Assembly: GCA_027451645.1 (NCBI GenBank)
Contig: DAIDIX010000097.1
Coordinates: 1 to 6,887 of the forward strand
Source of the DNA: Candidatus Dormiibacterota bacterium
GTDB taxonomy: Bacteria; Chloroflexota; Dormibacteria; Aeolococcales; Aeolococcaceae
Length of the DNA stretch: 6,887 bases
Direction of reading: 5' to 3'
Every line of letters starts with the position of its first letter. Within the stretch, counting starts at the first letter, position 1. Positions 1-6,114 of this stretch are shown here, in pieces. Both the position numbers and the translations under genes were made by a program. The notes below the pieces were generated by a model. The model made no database searches and was not told the DNA's origin. It saw only the letters and a list, made by a program, of their open reading frames with translations.

Positions 1-233
1 TTGATCTCATGATTCTCGACCTTCGCCTTCCCGAGCTCGACGGCTGGGAAGTTGCAAGGCAGGTACGGATGGCAAAGCCTGACTTCCCGATCATTGCCTG
101 CTCGGCAAACCTCATGCAGGCTGAGCGGGAACGGACTCGTGCGCTTGGGTGCAATGCCTTCCTCGGGAAGCCCTACACCATCTCTGATCTCATCTCCACA
201 ATCGAAGACTATGAGGATGGGCACCATCACTGA
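1..233 (+). CDS. Receiver (REC) domain protein, C-terminal part, 5' truncated
   Basis: This is the end of a gene that begins left of the window; the reading frame is open from base 3 to the TGA at 231-233. The visible protein begins DLMILDLRLPELDGWEV, the classical receiver core, in which the Asp encoded at 18-20 is the expected phosphorylation site. Downstream are the conserved Ser/Thr position (IIACSAN), the GCNAF turn and the invariant Lys of the LGKPY motif (codon 168-170). Receiver domains accept phosphate from histidine kinases in two-component signalling. The protein ends about 20 residues after the Lys, with no DNA-binding output domain, so it is either a single-domain CheY/Spo0F-like regulator or the last domain of a hybrid histidine kinase. 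The wording of the second half (SANLMQAERERTRALGCNAFLGKP) is common in hybrid kinases, but this cannot be decided here. The ATG at 9 is internal to the domain and is not the start. Confidence 0.9.
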   Translation, partial: DLMILDLRLPELDGWEVARQVRMAKPDFPIIACSANLMQAERERTRALGCNAFLGKPYTISDLISTIEDYEDGHHH

Positions 234-308
234 TGCGCTGGGCCCAAGCCCCCAGTCCCACGACATTTCGACTTCAGCCACTGCCTGTCCGTTTCGTGGA
301 GGAGCACG

Positions 309-314
309 TATACT
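309..314 (+). promoter_or_regulatory. Possible -10 box (TATACT) for the phosphatase gene
   Basis: TATACT matches the sigma-70 -10 consensus at five of six positions and lies 32 nt before the preferred start codon, giving a predicted leader of about 26 nt. The best -35 match is poor (CTGTCC at 285-290, 18-nt spacer, three of six). It sits in the 113-nt gap after the receiver gene. If real, it also rules out the ATG at 233 as the phosphatase start. Confidence 0.3.
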
Positions 315-336
315 GTGGGAAAGTCCCCTTAATCAT

Positions 337-340
337 GGAG
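337..340 (+). promoter_or_regulatory. Shine-Dalgarno GGAG that favours the start at 347
   Basis: GGAG lies six nucleotides before the ATG at 347. The in-frame alternatives at 233 and 335 have no comparably placed ribosome binding site: for 335 the nearest GGGA is about 14 nt away. The match decides for 347. Confidence 0.5.
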
Positions 341-346
341 CCAGCC

Positions 347-1162
347 ATGGATACGCAACCGGAACTCCCATTTCTCCTCGAACTCCAGGAACTTGCTGAA
401 CAGTGTGTTCTTCCTTTTTTCAAATCCCGGACACTCCTTGTTGAAACAAAGGATGATGGCTCGCCTGCCACAGAAGCAGATACCGCAGTTGAGCGCCTGA
501 TCCGCTCCACCATACACAAGAACCATCCTTCCCATTCCATTCTTGGGGAAGAGTTCGGCACTACTGCCAATCCCGCTTCCGAATGGCGCTGGGTCATCGA
601 CCCTATCGATGGCACACGGAGTTTTCTCCGGGGCAATGAGACCTGGGCAATCCTCATTGCTGTCCAGTACCAGCAGCAGACAGTCATGTCTGCAGTGTCA
701 TTCCCTGCCCTCAATCAGCGGTACCATGCAGTGCGGGGAAATGGTGCGCACTCGTCCATCTCAGCCTTTCCACTCCATGTCTCCACCACTTCCACACTTG
801 AGCAGGCTGTATTCAGCCATTCCGGCTTTCATGGAAATCCAGATCTCCATCCCTACGAGGTGTTCATCAGGAAATGCTGGGATGTCCGGGGACTCGGGAA
901 TTCCTTTTCCCATGTCGCAGTAGCACGGGGAACAGCAGATGTTGCCCTTTCCCTTCCATTTGCACGGCTCTGGGATTTTGCTGCCCTAGACCTTCTTGTC
1001 ACTGAGGCTGGCGGTGTGTTCGAAACTCAAGTGACCACTCCCTTCACGAAGGGAGGAGCACTCTCATCCAACGGCAAACTCCATGATGAGGCACGGGAGA
1101 ATCTGAAGCCCTATCTTGCTTCCATGGATGTTGTGCCAGCGGTTTCTGCTCCAACGGAATAG
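347..1162 (+). CDS. Inositol monophosphatase superfamily phosphatase (possibly histidinol-phosphatase-like)
   Basis: A 271-residue protein of the Mg2+-dependent, Li+-sensitive phosphatase superfamily (IMPase, HisN, CysQ, FBPase), which hydrolyses small phosphomonoesters in the cytoplasm. All core motifs are visible: KDDGSPATEAD at about 35-45, the metal-binding GEE at 67-69, WVIDPIDGTRSF at 82-93 (metal ligands D85 and D88) and WDFAALDLLVTEAGG from 209 (ligand D210). Length is normal for the family. The GTRSFLRG wording and the following ETWAILIAV resemble HisN-type histidinol-phosphatases more than classical IMPases, but the substrate cannot be assigned and no his gene is in the window. The start at 347 is preferred because of a GGAG six nt upstream; the longer frame from 233 adds an unalignable 38 residues and runs through a possible promoter. 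The last 15 or so residues (after NLKPY) lie beyond the usual family end and overlap convergent prfB by 52 nt. Confidence 0.9.
   Translation: MDTQPELPFLLELQELAEQCVLPFFKSRTLLVETKDDGSPATEADTAVERLIRSTIHKNHPSHSILGEEFGTTANPASEWRWVIDPIDGTRSFLRGNETWAILIAVQYQQQTVMSAVSFPALNQRYHAVRGNGAHSSISAFPLHVSTTSTLEQAVFSHSGFHGNPDLHPYEVFIRKCWDVRGLGNSFSHVAVARGTADVALSLPFARLWDFAALDLLVTEAGGVFETQVTTPFTKGGALSSNGKLHDEARENLKPYLASMDVVPAVSAPTE
1038..1055. other. Perfect 7-bp hairpin near convergent gene ends
   Basis: CTCCCTT and AAGGGAG (1038-1044, 1049-1055) are perfect inverted arms around the tetranucleotide CACG. The element lies inside the phosphatase gene and 55-73 nt past the prfB stop in the prfB reading direction. 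Neither strand has a U-run directly after the stem, so it is not a standard intrinsic terminator. It is the clearest hairpin I noticed near the prfB 3' end and could serve as a 3' stability element. Confidence 0.3.
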
Positions 1163-2242
1163 CGCAGGAAGGCTTCGATGAAGGGGTCGATGTTTCCTTC
1201 AAGCACGTCCTGTGTGTTTCCAACTTCAACATTGGTTCTGTGATCCTTCACCAGCATGTAGGGATGGAGCACATACGACCGGATCTGGTTGCCCCACTCT
1301 GCGGATACAACATCTCCCTTGATGTCTGCAATGGTCTGGGCACGAGCCTCCTCCTGGAGCATCCTGAGCCGGGAGCGGAGCACTCTCCAGGCCATCTCAC
1401 GGTTCTGGCCCTGGGAACGCTCGTTCTGGCATGTCACAACAGTGCCAGTAGGCAGATGGGTGAGCCGGACAGCAGACGAAGTCTTGTTCACATGCTGTCC
1501 ACCTGCACCACTTGACCGGAACAGGTCAACACGCACATCATCGGGATCAATATCGAGCGGGGCCTCATCCTCGATCTCCGGCATGACTTCCACAAGCGCA
1601 AATGACGTATGCCTCCTGTGAGCCGAATCAAAGGGACTGAGACGCACAAGCCGGTGAACACCCTTCTCGCTTCGAAGGAGGCCATAGGCACGCTCGCCAC
1701 TCATGCGTACGGTAGCTGACTTGATGCCAGCCTCTTCCCCTTCTGTCTCATCAATGATCTCCGGCTGCATGCCATGTGTTTCGCCCCACCGCACAAACAT
1801 GCGGAAAAGCATGGAAGCCCAATCCTGGGAGTCCGTGCCGCCAGCACCAGCGTGGACTGTGAGAAGTGCTGGGTTGTCACTGTATGGACCACTGAAAAGG
1901 AGGTCCAGCTCACGCTTTGCGAGTTCCCCCTCAATCGAGCGTGCCTCATCCTCAAGAGAAGCCCGAACGGATGGATCTTCGCCCTCATCAAGGAGTCCTG
2001 CAAGTTCCACTGCGTCATCAACTGTTGCAAGGAATGTTGACCATGAGGTAGTCAGCTGTTCGAGCCGACTCGCTTCCTGGGTAAGTTTCGTTGCACGTTC
2101 AGGATCATCCCAGAGATCTGGTGCAGAGATCTCTTTCTGGAGTTCCTCGAGGCGAGCAATCTTTGGTTCCAGGTCAAAGATGGTCCCGAAGCGCATGTGC
2201 TCGGGACGCCAACTCCTTCAGTCGTGATGTGAGTTCAGACAT
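1111..2242 (-). CDS. prfB: Peptide chain release factor 2 (RF2), expressed by programmed +1 frameshift
   Basis: RF2 recognises UGA and UAA stop codons and triggers peptide release. Translation starts at ATG 2242-2240 (MSELTSRLKELASRAHALRDHL), with AAGGA five nt upstream, and meets an in-frame TGA as codon 23 (2176-2174). A +1 slip on CTT skips base 2176 and continues at GAC 2175-2173 to TAG at 1111, giving 376 residues (coordinates join 2242-2177 and 2175-1111), close to the E. coli 365. After the slip come the alpha-helical domain 1 (DLEPKIARLEELQKE), the stop-recognition tripeptide SPF at 202-204, diagnostic of RF2 rather than RF1 (PxT), and the catalytic GGQ at 247-249 in SSGAGGQHVNKT. The C-terminus extends slightly beyond the E. 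coli end and overlaps the convergent phosphatase by 52 nt. The gene lies 44 nt after secA, probably in the same transcript. The ATG at 2196 is in the second frame and is not a real start. Confidence 0.96.
2173..2187 (-). other. RF2 autoregulatory +1 frameshift site (CTT TGA C)
   Basis: On the minus strand the codons read CGG GAC CAT CTT TGA, followed by C. The CTTTGAC heptamer is the classical bacterial prfB slippage site: when RF2 is scarce the ribosome pauses at UGA, the CUU-bound tRNA slips to UUU, and the full protein is made. The stimulatory internal Shine-Dalgarno of E. coli (AGGGGG, three nt before CTT) is represented here only by GGGA at 2187-2184, four nt before CTT. The downstream frame immediately encodes the expected RF2 sequence, so this is not a sequencing error. 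Confidence 0.95.
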
Positions 2243-2286
2243 GGTATTCCTTCCTGTGCAACATCACCCAGCATACTGCAGTCAAA

Positions 2287-5148
2287 TCACATGCCGTGAC
2301 AGCGCTTGTACTTCTTTCCACTGCCACATGGACATGGATCGTTTCTGCCCACTTTCTGTGAGGTCGAGGATGAGGGTTTCGTAGCTGTTTCCACAGATCC
2401 GCCCTTGTACGTGAGCCGTTCTGGCATCCTGGTACCCATTGTCTGGCGGGCAAGTGCTGCACTGGCAGCAGCAGCAGCTGGACGAGCAGGTGGAGGAATG
2501 TGGGAGTCCACCATTGAGCCAGGAATGTCAGGACGTGCAGACTGCGGTGCACGCTGCTCAAGGGTTGCCTGTGGAGTCTGCCCTGAGGGATCCTGGACAA
2601 TGACCTGGATTGGTCGCTGGAGCAGATTGCGGACAATGTCGAACTGCACTTCCTCAAGCAGGTCCTGGAATGCCTTGTGGGCCATGCCCTTGTACTCGAT
2701 GACTGGATCGAGTTGCGCATATGCACGGAGTCGTGCAGATTCCTTGAGATGCTCCATTTCCGTAAGGTAGAGTGACCATCGCTGATCGATAATGCCAAGC
2801 ATCGTTGCCTGCTCCACCTGGCGCATGACAAGAGGCCCGTACTGCATTTCCTTCTGCTCATAGAACGCATTGAGACGCTCTATGTAGAATTCGGAAAGCT
2901 CTTCAATGGAGTCCCCGATTGTGTCGTATTCCGCATCGCTCAGCTGAGGAAGTGGTGCGAGCTGACGTACCCATTCATCGAGACTGTCGATGTCCCATGA
3001 CTCCTTGTAGCGTCCCTCGCAGTGCTCAGGGACTGCCCCAGTGACGAGTGTCCGGATCATTGCCTGGACATTTGCCTTCGTATCAGCACCCTCGAGAATC
3101 TTCCTCCGCTCTCCGTAGATGATCTCGCGCTGGGTATTCATGACATTGTCGTATTCGACAAGATTGCGCCGGGTGTCAAAATGCATGCCCTCTACACGGG
3201 TCTGTGCTCCCTCCATCTGGCGGGTGATGATCTTCGACTCAATAGCGAAATCTTCTTCAAGGTTGAACCTGTCGAGCAGGGACTGCATGCGATCGCCACC
3301 GAAGATGCGGAAAAGATCATCATCGAGGGCAAGAAAGAACCGCGTTGTCCCAGGATCGCCCTGGCGGCCTGAACGGCCACGGAGCTGGTTGTCAATGCGT
3401 CTGGACTCATGGCGTTCCGTGCCAATGATGTACAGGCCACCTGCATCCCTCGCATCAGCATCAAGCACGATATCCGTACCGCGACCAGCCATGTTCGTTG
3501 CAATCGTCACAGCTCCCTTCTTTCCTGCATCAGCAACGATTGCAGCTTCTCGCTCATGCTGCTTGGCATTGAGAACGTTGTGGCGGATGCCCTTCTTGTC
3601 GAGCATCCGGGAAAGGAGTTCGCTCTTCTCGATGCTCGTGGTTCCCACGAGCACAGGCTGGCCATTCGAATGAGCCTCTATGATCTCGTCAACAATTGCC
3701 TTGTACTTTGCTTCCTGGGTACGGTAGACAACATCCCTTGCATCCTCGCGGATGAGTGGACGATTTGTCGGAATGGGGACGACTTCAAGATCGTAGATCT
3801 TGTGAAATTCCTCTGACTCCGTGACAGCAGTACCCGTCATGCCTGCAAGCTTGTCATAGAGCAGAAAATAGTTCTGGAACGTGATGGTAGCTTTCGTCTC
3901 TTCCTGCTGGTGGACCTCAAGCCCTTCCTTTGCCTCTATGGCCTGATGGAGGCCATCAGACCACCTTCTGCCAGGAAGCGTACGGCCAGTGAACTCATCG
4001 ACAATGATGACATCTCCATCCTTCACGATATAGTCGCGATCCTTCTGGTAGATCGCAAAGGCAACAAGAGCCTTGTTGAGCTTGTGCGCATCATCGTGGT
4101 GTTCTGGATGGAAGAAGTCCACTATCCCTGTAAGCTTCTCCACCTTCTCCACGCCAGCCTCAGTTGGAGTAACTGCCTTTGCCTTCTCATCGACTGTGTA
4201 GTCTTCCTCAGGAATGAGCTGGGGAACGATGCGGGCATAGAGGTTGTACTTGTCAACAAGCTCACTTCCCTGACCAGATATGATGAGCGGAGTCCGTGCT
4301 TCGTCAATGAGGATGGAATCAGCCTCGTCCACGATTGCGAAGTGGAGACGGCGCTGGACACAGTACTCGAGCGATGGCACCATGTTGTCCCGGAGATAGT
4401 CGAAACCGAGCTCATTGTTCGTGCAGTATGTGACATCAGCGAGATATGCCTCACGCCTCGTGCAAGGACGGAGATGCTGCAGACGTTCATCATCATGCTG
4501 CGGATCAGTGAAGTCCGGATCAAATATGAACGACTGGTCCTGACCCGAGATGACTGCTACTGACAGTCCCAGGAAGTGGTACAGAGGCGCATTCCAGCCA
4601 GCATCACGTCGTGCAAGATAGTCATTGACTGTCACAAGGTGGGATCCATAGCCTGCCAGTCCATTGAGATACAGTGCAAGCGTTGCAACAAGCGTCTTCC
4701 CCTCACCAGTGCGCATTTCTGCAATCTTTCCCTGGTGAAGAATGATTCCTCCAATAAGCTGGACATCATAATGCCGCATTCCAAGGATTCGTCGTGAAGC
4801 TTCACGGACTACAGCAAATGCCTCAGGGAGAATGTCATCAAGGGAATCATCCAGACGCTTCAGCCGCTCCTCCTCAGACTCCTCCTCTGCATCATCCTCA
4901 GCAGCATCAGGATAGAAGCCATCAGCATCATAGGATTCGACTATGGATCCCACGAGCGGATGGCCAAGTGACTCCACAGGAGATGTGTACCCGATCCTCG
5001 ACCGGAACTCGGCAGTCTTTGCAGCGAGCTCGGAATCAGAGAGTTTCTCCATTGCAGGTTCGAGATCATTGATCTCATCCACAATCCGCTGGAGGATGCG
5101 GAGTTCCTTTTCAGTTGGATCGCCGAATACGCGGCTCAAGAACGACAT
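2287..5148 (-). CDS. secA: Preprotein translocase ATPase SecA
   Basis: SecA is the ATP-driven motor that pushes unfolded preproteins through SecYEG at the inner face of the membrane. The 953-residue protein shows the full order: Walker A MRTGEGKT (145-152), TNNELGFDYLRDNM (243-256), Walker B DEAD (274-277) followed by IDEARTPLIISG, the preprotein-crosslinking domain, LAGMTGTAVTE (434-444), ATNMAGRGTDIV (550-561) and the arginine-finger motif QLRGRSGRQGDPG (588-600), then helical scaffold/wing domains, a Pro/Ala-rich linker (about 855-930) and the zinc-binding tail C939-x-C941 ... C950-H951 that binds SecB or ribosomes in other species. Compared with E. coli (901 aa) it carries an acidic insertion at about 52-102 and a second at about 204-230, but lacks the long E. 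coli segment before EAGGLHIIGTERHES. The start is supported by MSFLSRVFGDPTEKELRILQRIV, the family N-terminus; the ribosome binding site is weak (AAGGCGG, 12 nt away). It lies between hpf and prfB on one strand. Confidence 0.98.
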   Translation of the reverse strand: MSFLSRVFGDPTEKELRILQRIVDEINDLEPAMEKLSDSELAAKTAEFRSRIGYTSPVESLGHPLVGSIVESYDADGFYPDAAEDDAEEESEEERLKRLDDSLDDILPEAFAVVREASRRILGMRHYDVQLIGGIILHQGKIAEMRTGEGKTLVATLALYLNGLAGYGSHLVTVNDYLARRDAGWNAPLYHFLGLSVAVISGQDQSFIFDPDFTDPQHDDERLQHLRPCTRREAYLADVTYCTNNELGFDYLRDNMVPSLEYCVQRRLHFAIVDEADSILIDEARTPLIISGQGSELVDKYNLYARIVPQLIPEEDYTVDEKAKAVTPTEAGVEKVEKLTGIVDFFHPEHHDDAHKLNKALVAFAIYQKDRDYIVKDGDVIIVDEFTGRTLPGRRWSDGLHQAIEAKEGLEVHQQEETKATITFQNYFLLYDKLAGMTGTAVTESEEFHKIYDLEVVPIPTNRPLIREDARDVVYRTQEAKYKAIVDEIIEAHSNGQPVLVGTTSIEKSELLSRMLDKKGIRHNVLNAKQHEREAAIVADAGKKGAVTIATNMAGRGTDIVLDADARDAGGLYIIGTERHESRRIDNQLRGRSGRQGDPGTTRFFLALDDDLFRIFGGDRMQSLLDRFNLEEDFAIESKIITRQMEGAQTRVEGMHFDTRRNLVEYDNVMNTQREIIYGERRKILEGADTKANVQAMIRTLVTGAVPEHCEGRYKESWDIDSLDEWVRQLAPLPQLSDAEYDTIGDSIEELSEFYIERLNAFYEQKEMQYGPLVMRQVEQATMLGIIDQRWSLYLTEMEHLKESARLRAYAQLDPVIEYKGMAHKAFQDLLEEVQFDIVRNLLQRPIQVIVQDPSGQTPQATLEQRAPQSARPDIPGSMVDSHIPPPARPAAAAASAALARQTMGTRMPERLTYKGGSVETATKPSSSTSQKVGRNDPCPCGSGKKYKRCHGM

Positions 5149-5198
5149 GTACCAATACTACCGCCTTGAGGACAAAGCCACACATTCTGAAGAGGAAA

Positions 5199-5230
5199 GA
5201 CGCCCCGGAGAAAAGAATCCCCGGGGCGCC
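5199..5230 (-). terminator. Strong hairpin with pyrimidine tail between hpf and secA
   Basis: Read on the minus strand, GGCGCCCCGGGGA (5230-5218) pairs with TCTCCGGGGCGTC (5211-5199) around a six-base TTCTTT loop, counting two G-U pairs. TTTCCTCTT follows at once. This has the form of an intrinsic terminator with an impure U-tract. It begins 21 nt after the hpf stop and ends 50 nt before secA. As secA has no convincing promoter of its own here, partial read-through, making hpf more abundant than secA-prfB, is the natural reading. It is not a terminator for the plus strand, where no T-run follows. Confidence 0.55.
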
Positions 5231-5251
5231 CTGTCCAAACGAAGCGGGCAA

Positions 5252-5599
5252 CTAGAGTCCCGCGAACGTCCTTCCCACATCCATGGTGCGCACTGATGAA
5301 TGTCCCTTGTGCGCTGTCATCCGCTGCTTGCGCTGTGCCAGCCGGCAATCCAGCGTATCCACCAACTGCTCAACGACCTGCGGGAGTTCATGTGCATGCT
5401 GCCGGATGTGCAGTGTGCCATGACGCAGCTCTACCCGTGCCACTGCCGACCACTCATGTACCCGATGTGCTTCACGTGTCAACACCAGCGAAACATTCTC
5501 AATCTGCGGGTATTGCCCGAGACGCTCTGTGAGACGCTTCTCCGCATGCATGCGGTTGTCGTGATGAATCGGCGTTTGAGCTGTTACAGTCACACGCAT
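5252..5599 (-). CDS. hpf: Ribosome hibernation-promoting factor, short HPF/RaiA type
   Basis: A 115-residue cytoplasmic protein of the HPF/YfiA (RaiA) family, which binds the 30S decoding channel and silences or protects idle ribosomes. The sequence follows the family pattern: an N-terminal strand MRVTVTAQTPI, helix HHDNRMHAEKRLTERLGQY, strands NVSLVLTREAH, WSAVARVELRHGTLHIRQHAHE, and the second helix LPQVVEQLVDTLDCRLAQRKQRM with a basic end. It lacks the C-terminal dimerisation domain of long HPF (about 180-190 aa), so it belongs with short forms such as E. coli Hpf (95 aa) and RaiA (113 aa). Start 5599 is chosen because GGAGG lies eight nt upstream; the ATG at 5614, adding MEDQN, contains part of that ribosome binding site and has none of its own. 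hpf heads a likely hpf-secA-prfB unit, preceded by a perfect TATAAT. Confidence 0.87.
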   Translation of the reverse strand: MRVTVTAQTPIHHDNRMHAEKRLTERLGQYPQIENVSLVLTREAHRVHEWSAVARVELRHGTLHIRQHAHELPQVVEQLVDTLDCRLAQRKQRMTAHKGHSSVRTMDVGRTFAGL

Positions 5600-5607
5600 A
5601 TTCTGAT

Positions 5608-5612
5608 CCTCC
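5608..5612 (-). promoter_or_regulatory. Shine-Dalgarno GGAGG deciding the hpf start
   Basis: GGAGG lies eight nt before ATG 5599-5597 and overlaps the G of the upstream in-frame ATG at 5614. In the predicted leader RNA it lies largely in the loop of an imperfect small stem, CCGATC with GATCAG (one mismatch), so its exposure may be modulated. Confidence 0.6.
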
Positions 5613-5631
5613 ATAGATCGGAACCAGTACA

Positions 5632-5649
5632 GGGATCATTATAGATCCC
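5632..5649 (-). promoter_or_regulatory. -10 box TATAAT inside an 18-nt inverted repeat, hpf operon promoter
   Basis: A perfect TATAAT (5643-5638) lies on the minus strand 39 nt before the hpf start, and a G at 5630 is a plausible +1, giving a leader of about 31 nt. The box is flanked by perfect six-base inverted arms: GGGATC, the -10, GATCCC. The -35 region is poor at 16-18 nt spacing (TGGAGT or CTGGAG), as expected of a promoter needing an activator or of one controlled by an operator over the -10. A second possible -10, TACAAT at 5684-5679, has no -35 either. Confidence 0.5.
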
Positions 5650-5719
5650 GTGCAGAAAAACTCCAGAGGAAACACATCATTGTAACCAAACGCACGGATC
5701 GGATGACCCAGGTTGCATG

Positions 5720-5754
5720 TCCTGCTCCCACACGTTGATGAATGCGGAACAGGA
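5720..5754 (-). other. Imperfect hairpin after the 108-residue gene
   Basis: TCCTGTTCC (5754-5746) and GGAGCAGGA (5728-5720) can form nine pairs, one of them G-U, around a 17-nt loop, starting 12 nt after the stop codon at 5767. No T-run follows, so factor-independent termination is doubtful. The rest of the 167-nt stretch between this gene and hpf holds only the hpf promoter and leader. Confidence 0.25.
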
Positions 5755-5766
5755 GCGAGAGTTCAG

Positions 5767-6093
5767 CTAGAGCAGGGTACGACTTGGGGATGATGCAGGT
5801 GCTGGCATGGGACCAGTCCGTACCACACCATGCCTGATCGCGTCCCACGTGTGCAAGGATGCATTCGGAAGGTACGAGGCAACAATTGAATTGCCAAGCA
5901 CAAGGCGGCATTCATTGACATCTCTATCAACAATCACGCTTCCATTCGCATCATAGAGGCGAAGATGTGGGGGGCGACATCCTGCTAGCTGTCGTCGAAT
6001 GCTGGCATGTGCCTCACTGAAGGTTCCATCCAACTCGATACTTCTGGTTTCCAGCCGACCAGCATCATTGCGGAAATCATATTCGAATGTCAT
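5767..6093 (-). CDS. Hypothetical 108-residue protein, possible ubiquitin-like beta-grasp fold
   Basis: I do not recognise a named family. The start ATG 6093 is preceded by GAGGGGGA (7-10 nt upstream), a usable ribosome binding site. No signal peptide or membrane segment is visible. Residues 1-75 show a strand-strand-helix-strand-strand-strand order: FEYDF, ETRSIEL, helix FSEAHASIRRQLAG (25-38), HLRLYD (43-48), SVIVD (52-56) and GNSIVASYL (67-75). Spacing and wording (helix, then PPHLRLYDANGSVIVDRDVNECRLVLGNSIVASY) recall ubiquitin-like beta-grasp domains, where RLIFxGKxLxD and a final STLHL strand occupy these places. There is no terminal Gly-Gly, so conjugation is unlikely. The last 30 residues (HTWDAIRHGVV...PMPAPASSPSRTLL) look unstructured. 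The gene lies 93 nt after the DUF192 gene on the same strand, possibly in the same transcript. The fold is inference; that the gene is real is likely, given its position and ribosome binding site. Confidence 0.6.
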   Translation of the reverse strand: MTFEYDFRNDAGRLETRSIELDGTFSEAHASIRRQLAGCRPPHLRLYDANGSVIVDRDVNECRLVLGNSIVASYLPNASLHTWDAIRHGVVRTGPMPAPASSPSRTLL

Positions 6094-6114
6094 GTCTCAG
6101 TCCCCCTCACACTC

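Noticed and set aside
238..255. CTGGG/CCCAG inverted repeat after the receiver gene as a terminator
   Set aside because: Only five pairs with an eight-base loop and no T-run on the plus strand.
233..346. N-terminal extension of the phosphatase from ATG 233
   Set aside because: The 38 extra residues match nothing in the family, the ATG overlaps the receiver gene stop and has no well-placed ribosome binding site, and a -10-like box lies inside the stretch.
1703..2227. 174-codon plus-strand frame antisense to prfB, rich in Ser/Arg
   Set aside because: Shadow of prfB: low-complexity composition typical of a reversed coding strand, no ribosome binding site or family motif.
2174..2242. A truncated or frameshifted prfB pseudogene
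   Set aside because: The stop is the TGA of the classical CTTTGAC recoding site at the expected place in RF2, and both frames encode good RF2 sequence.
3910..4563. 217-codon open frame on the plus strand, antisense to secA
   Set aside because: It lies wholly inside a well-supported secA, shows no domain pattern I recognise, and long antisense frames arise from the codon usage of the real gene.
4834..4912. TCCTC-rich tract considered as a simple sequence repeat
   Set aside because: It is irregular and explained by the Asp/Glu-rich stretch of SecA; no uniform repeat unit.
5136..5348. 70-codon minus-strand frame across the hpf-secA gap, ending just inside secA, considered as a SecM-like leader peptide
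   Set aside because: It begins with TTG inside hpf with no ribosome binding site, has no signal peptide, and lacks the SecM arrest motif (FxxxxWIxxxxGIRAGP). It probably reflects the hpf coding sequence and the GC-rich hairpin.
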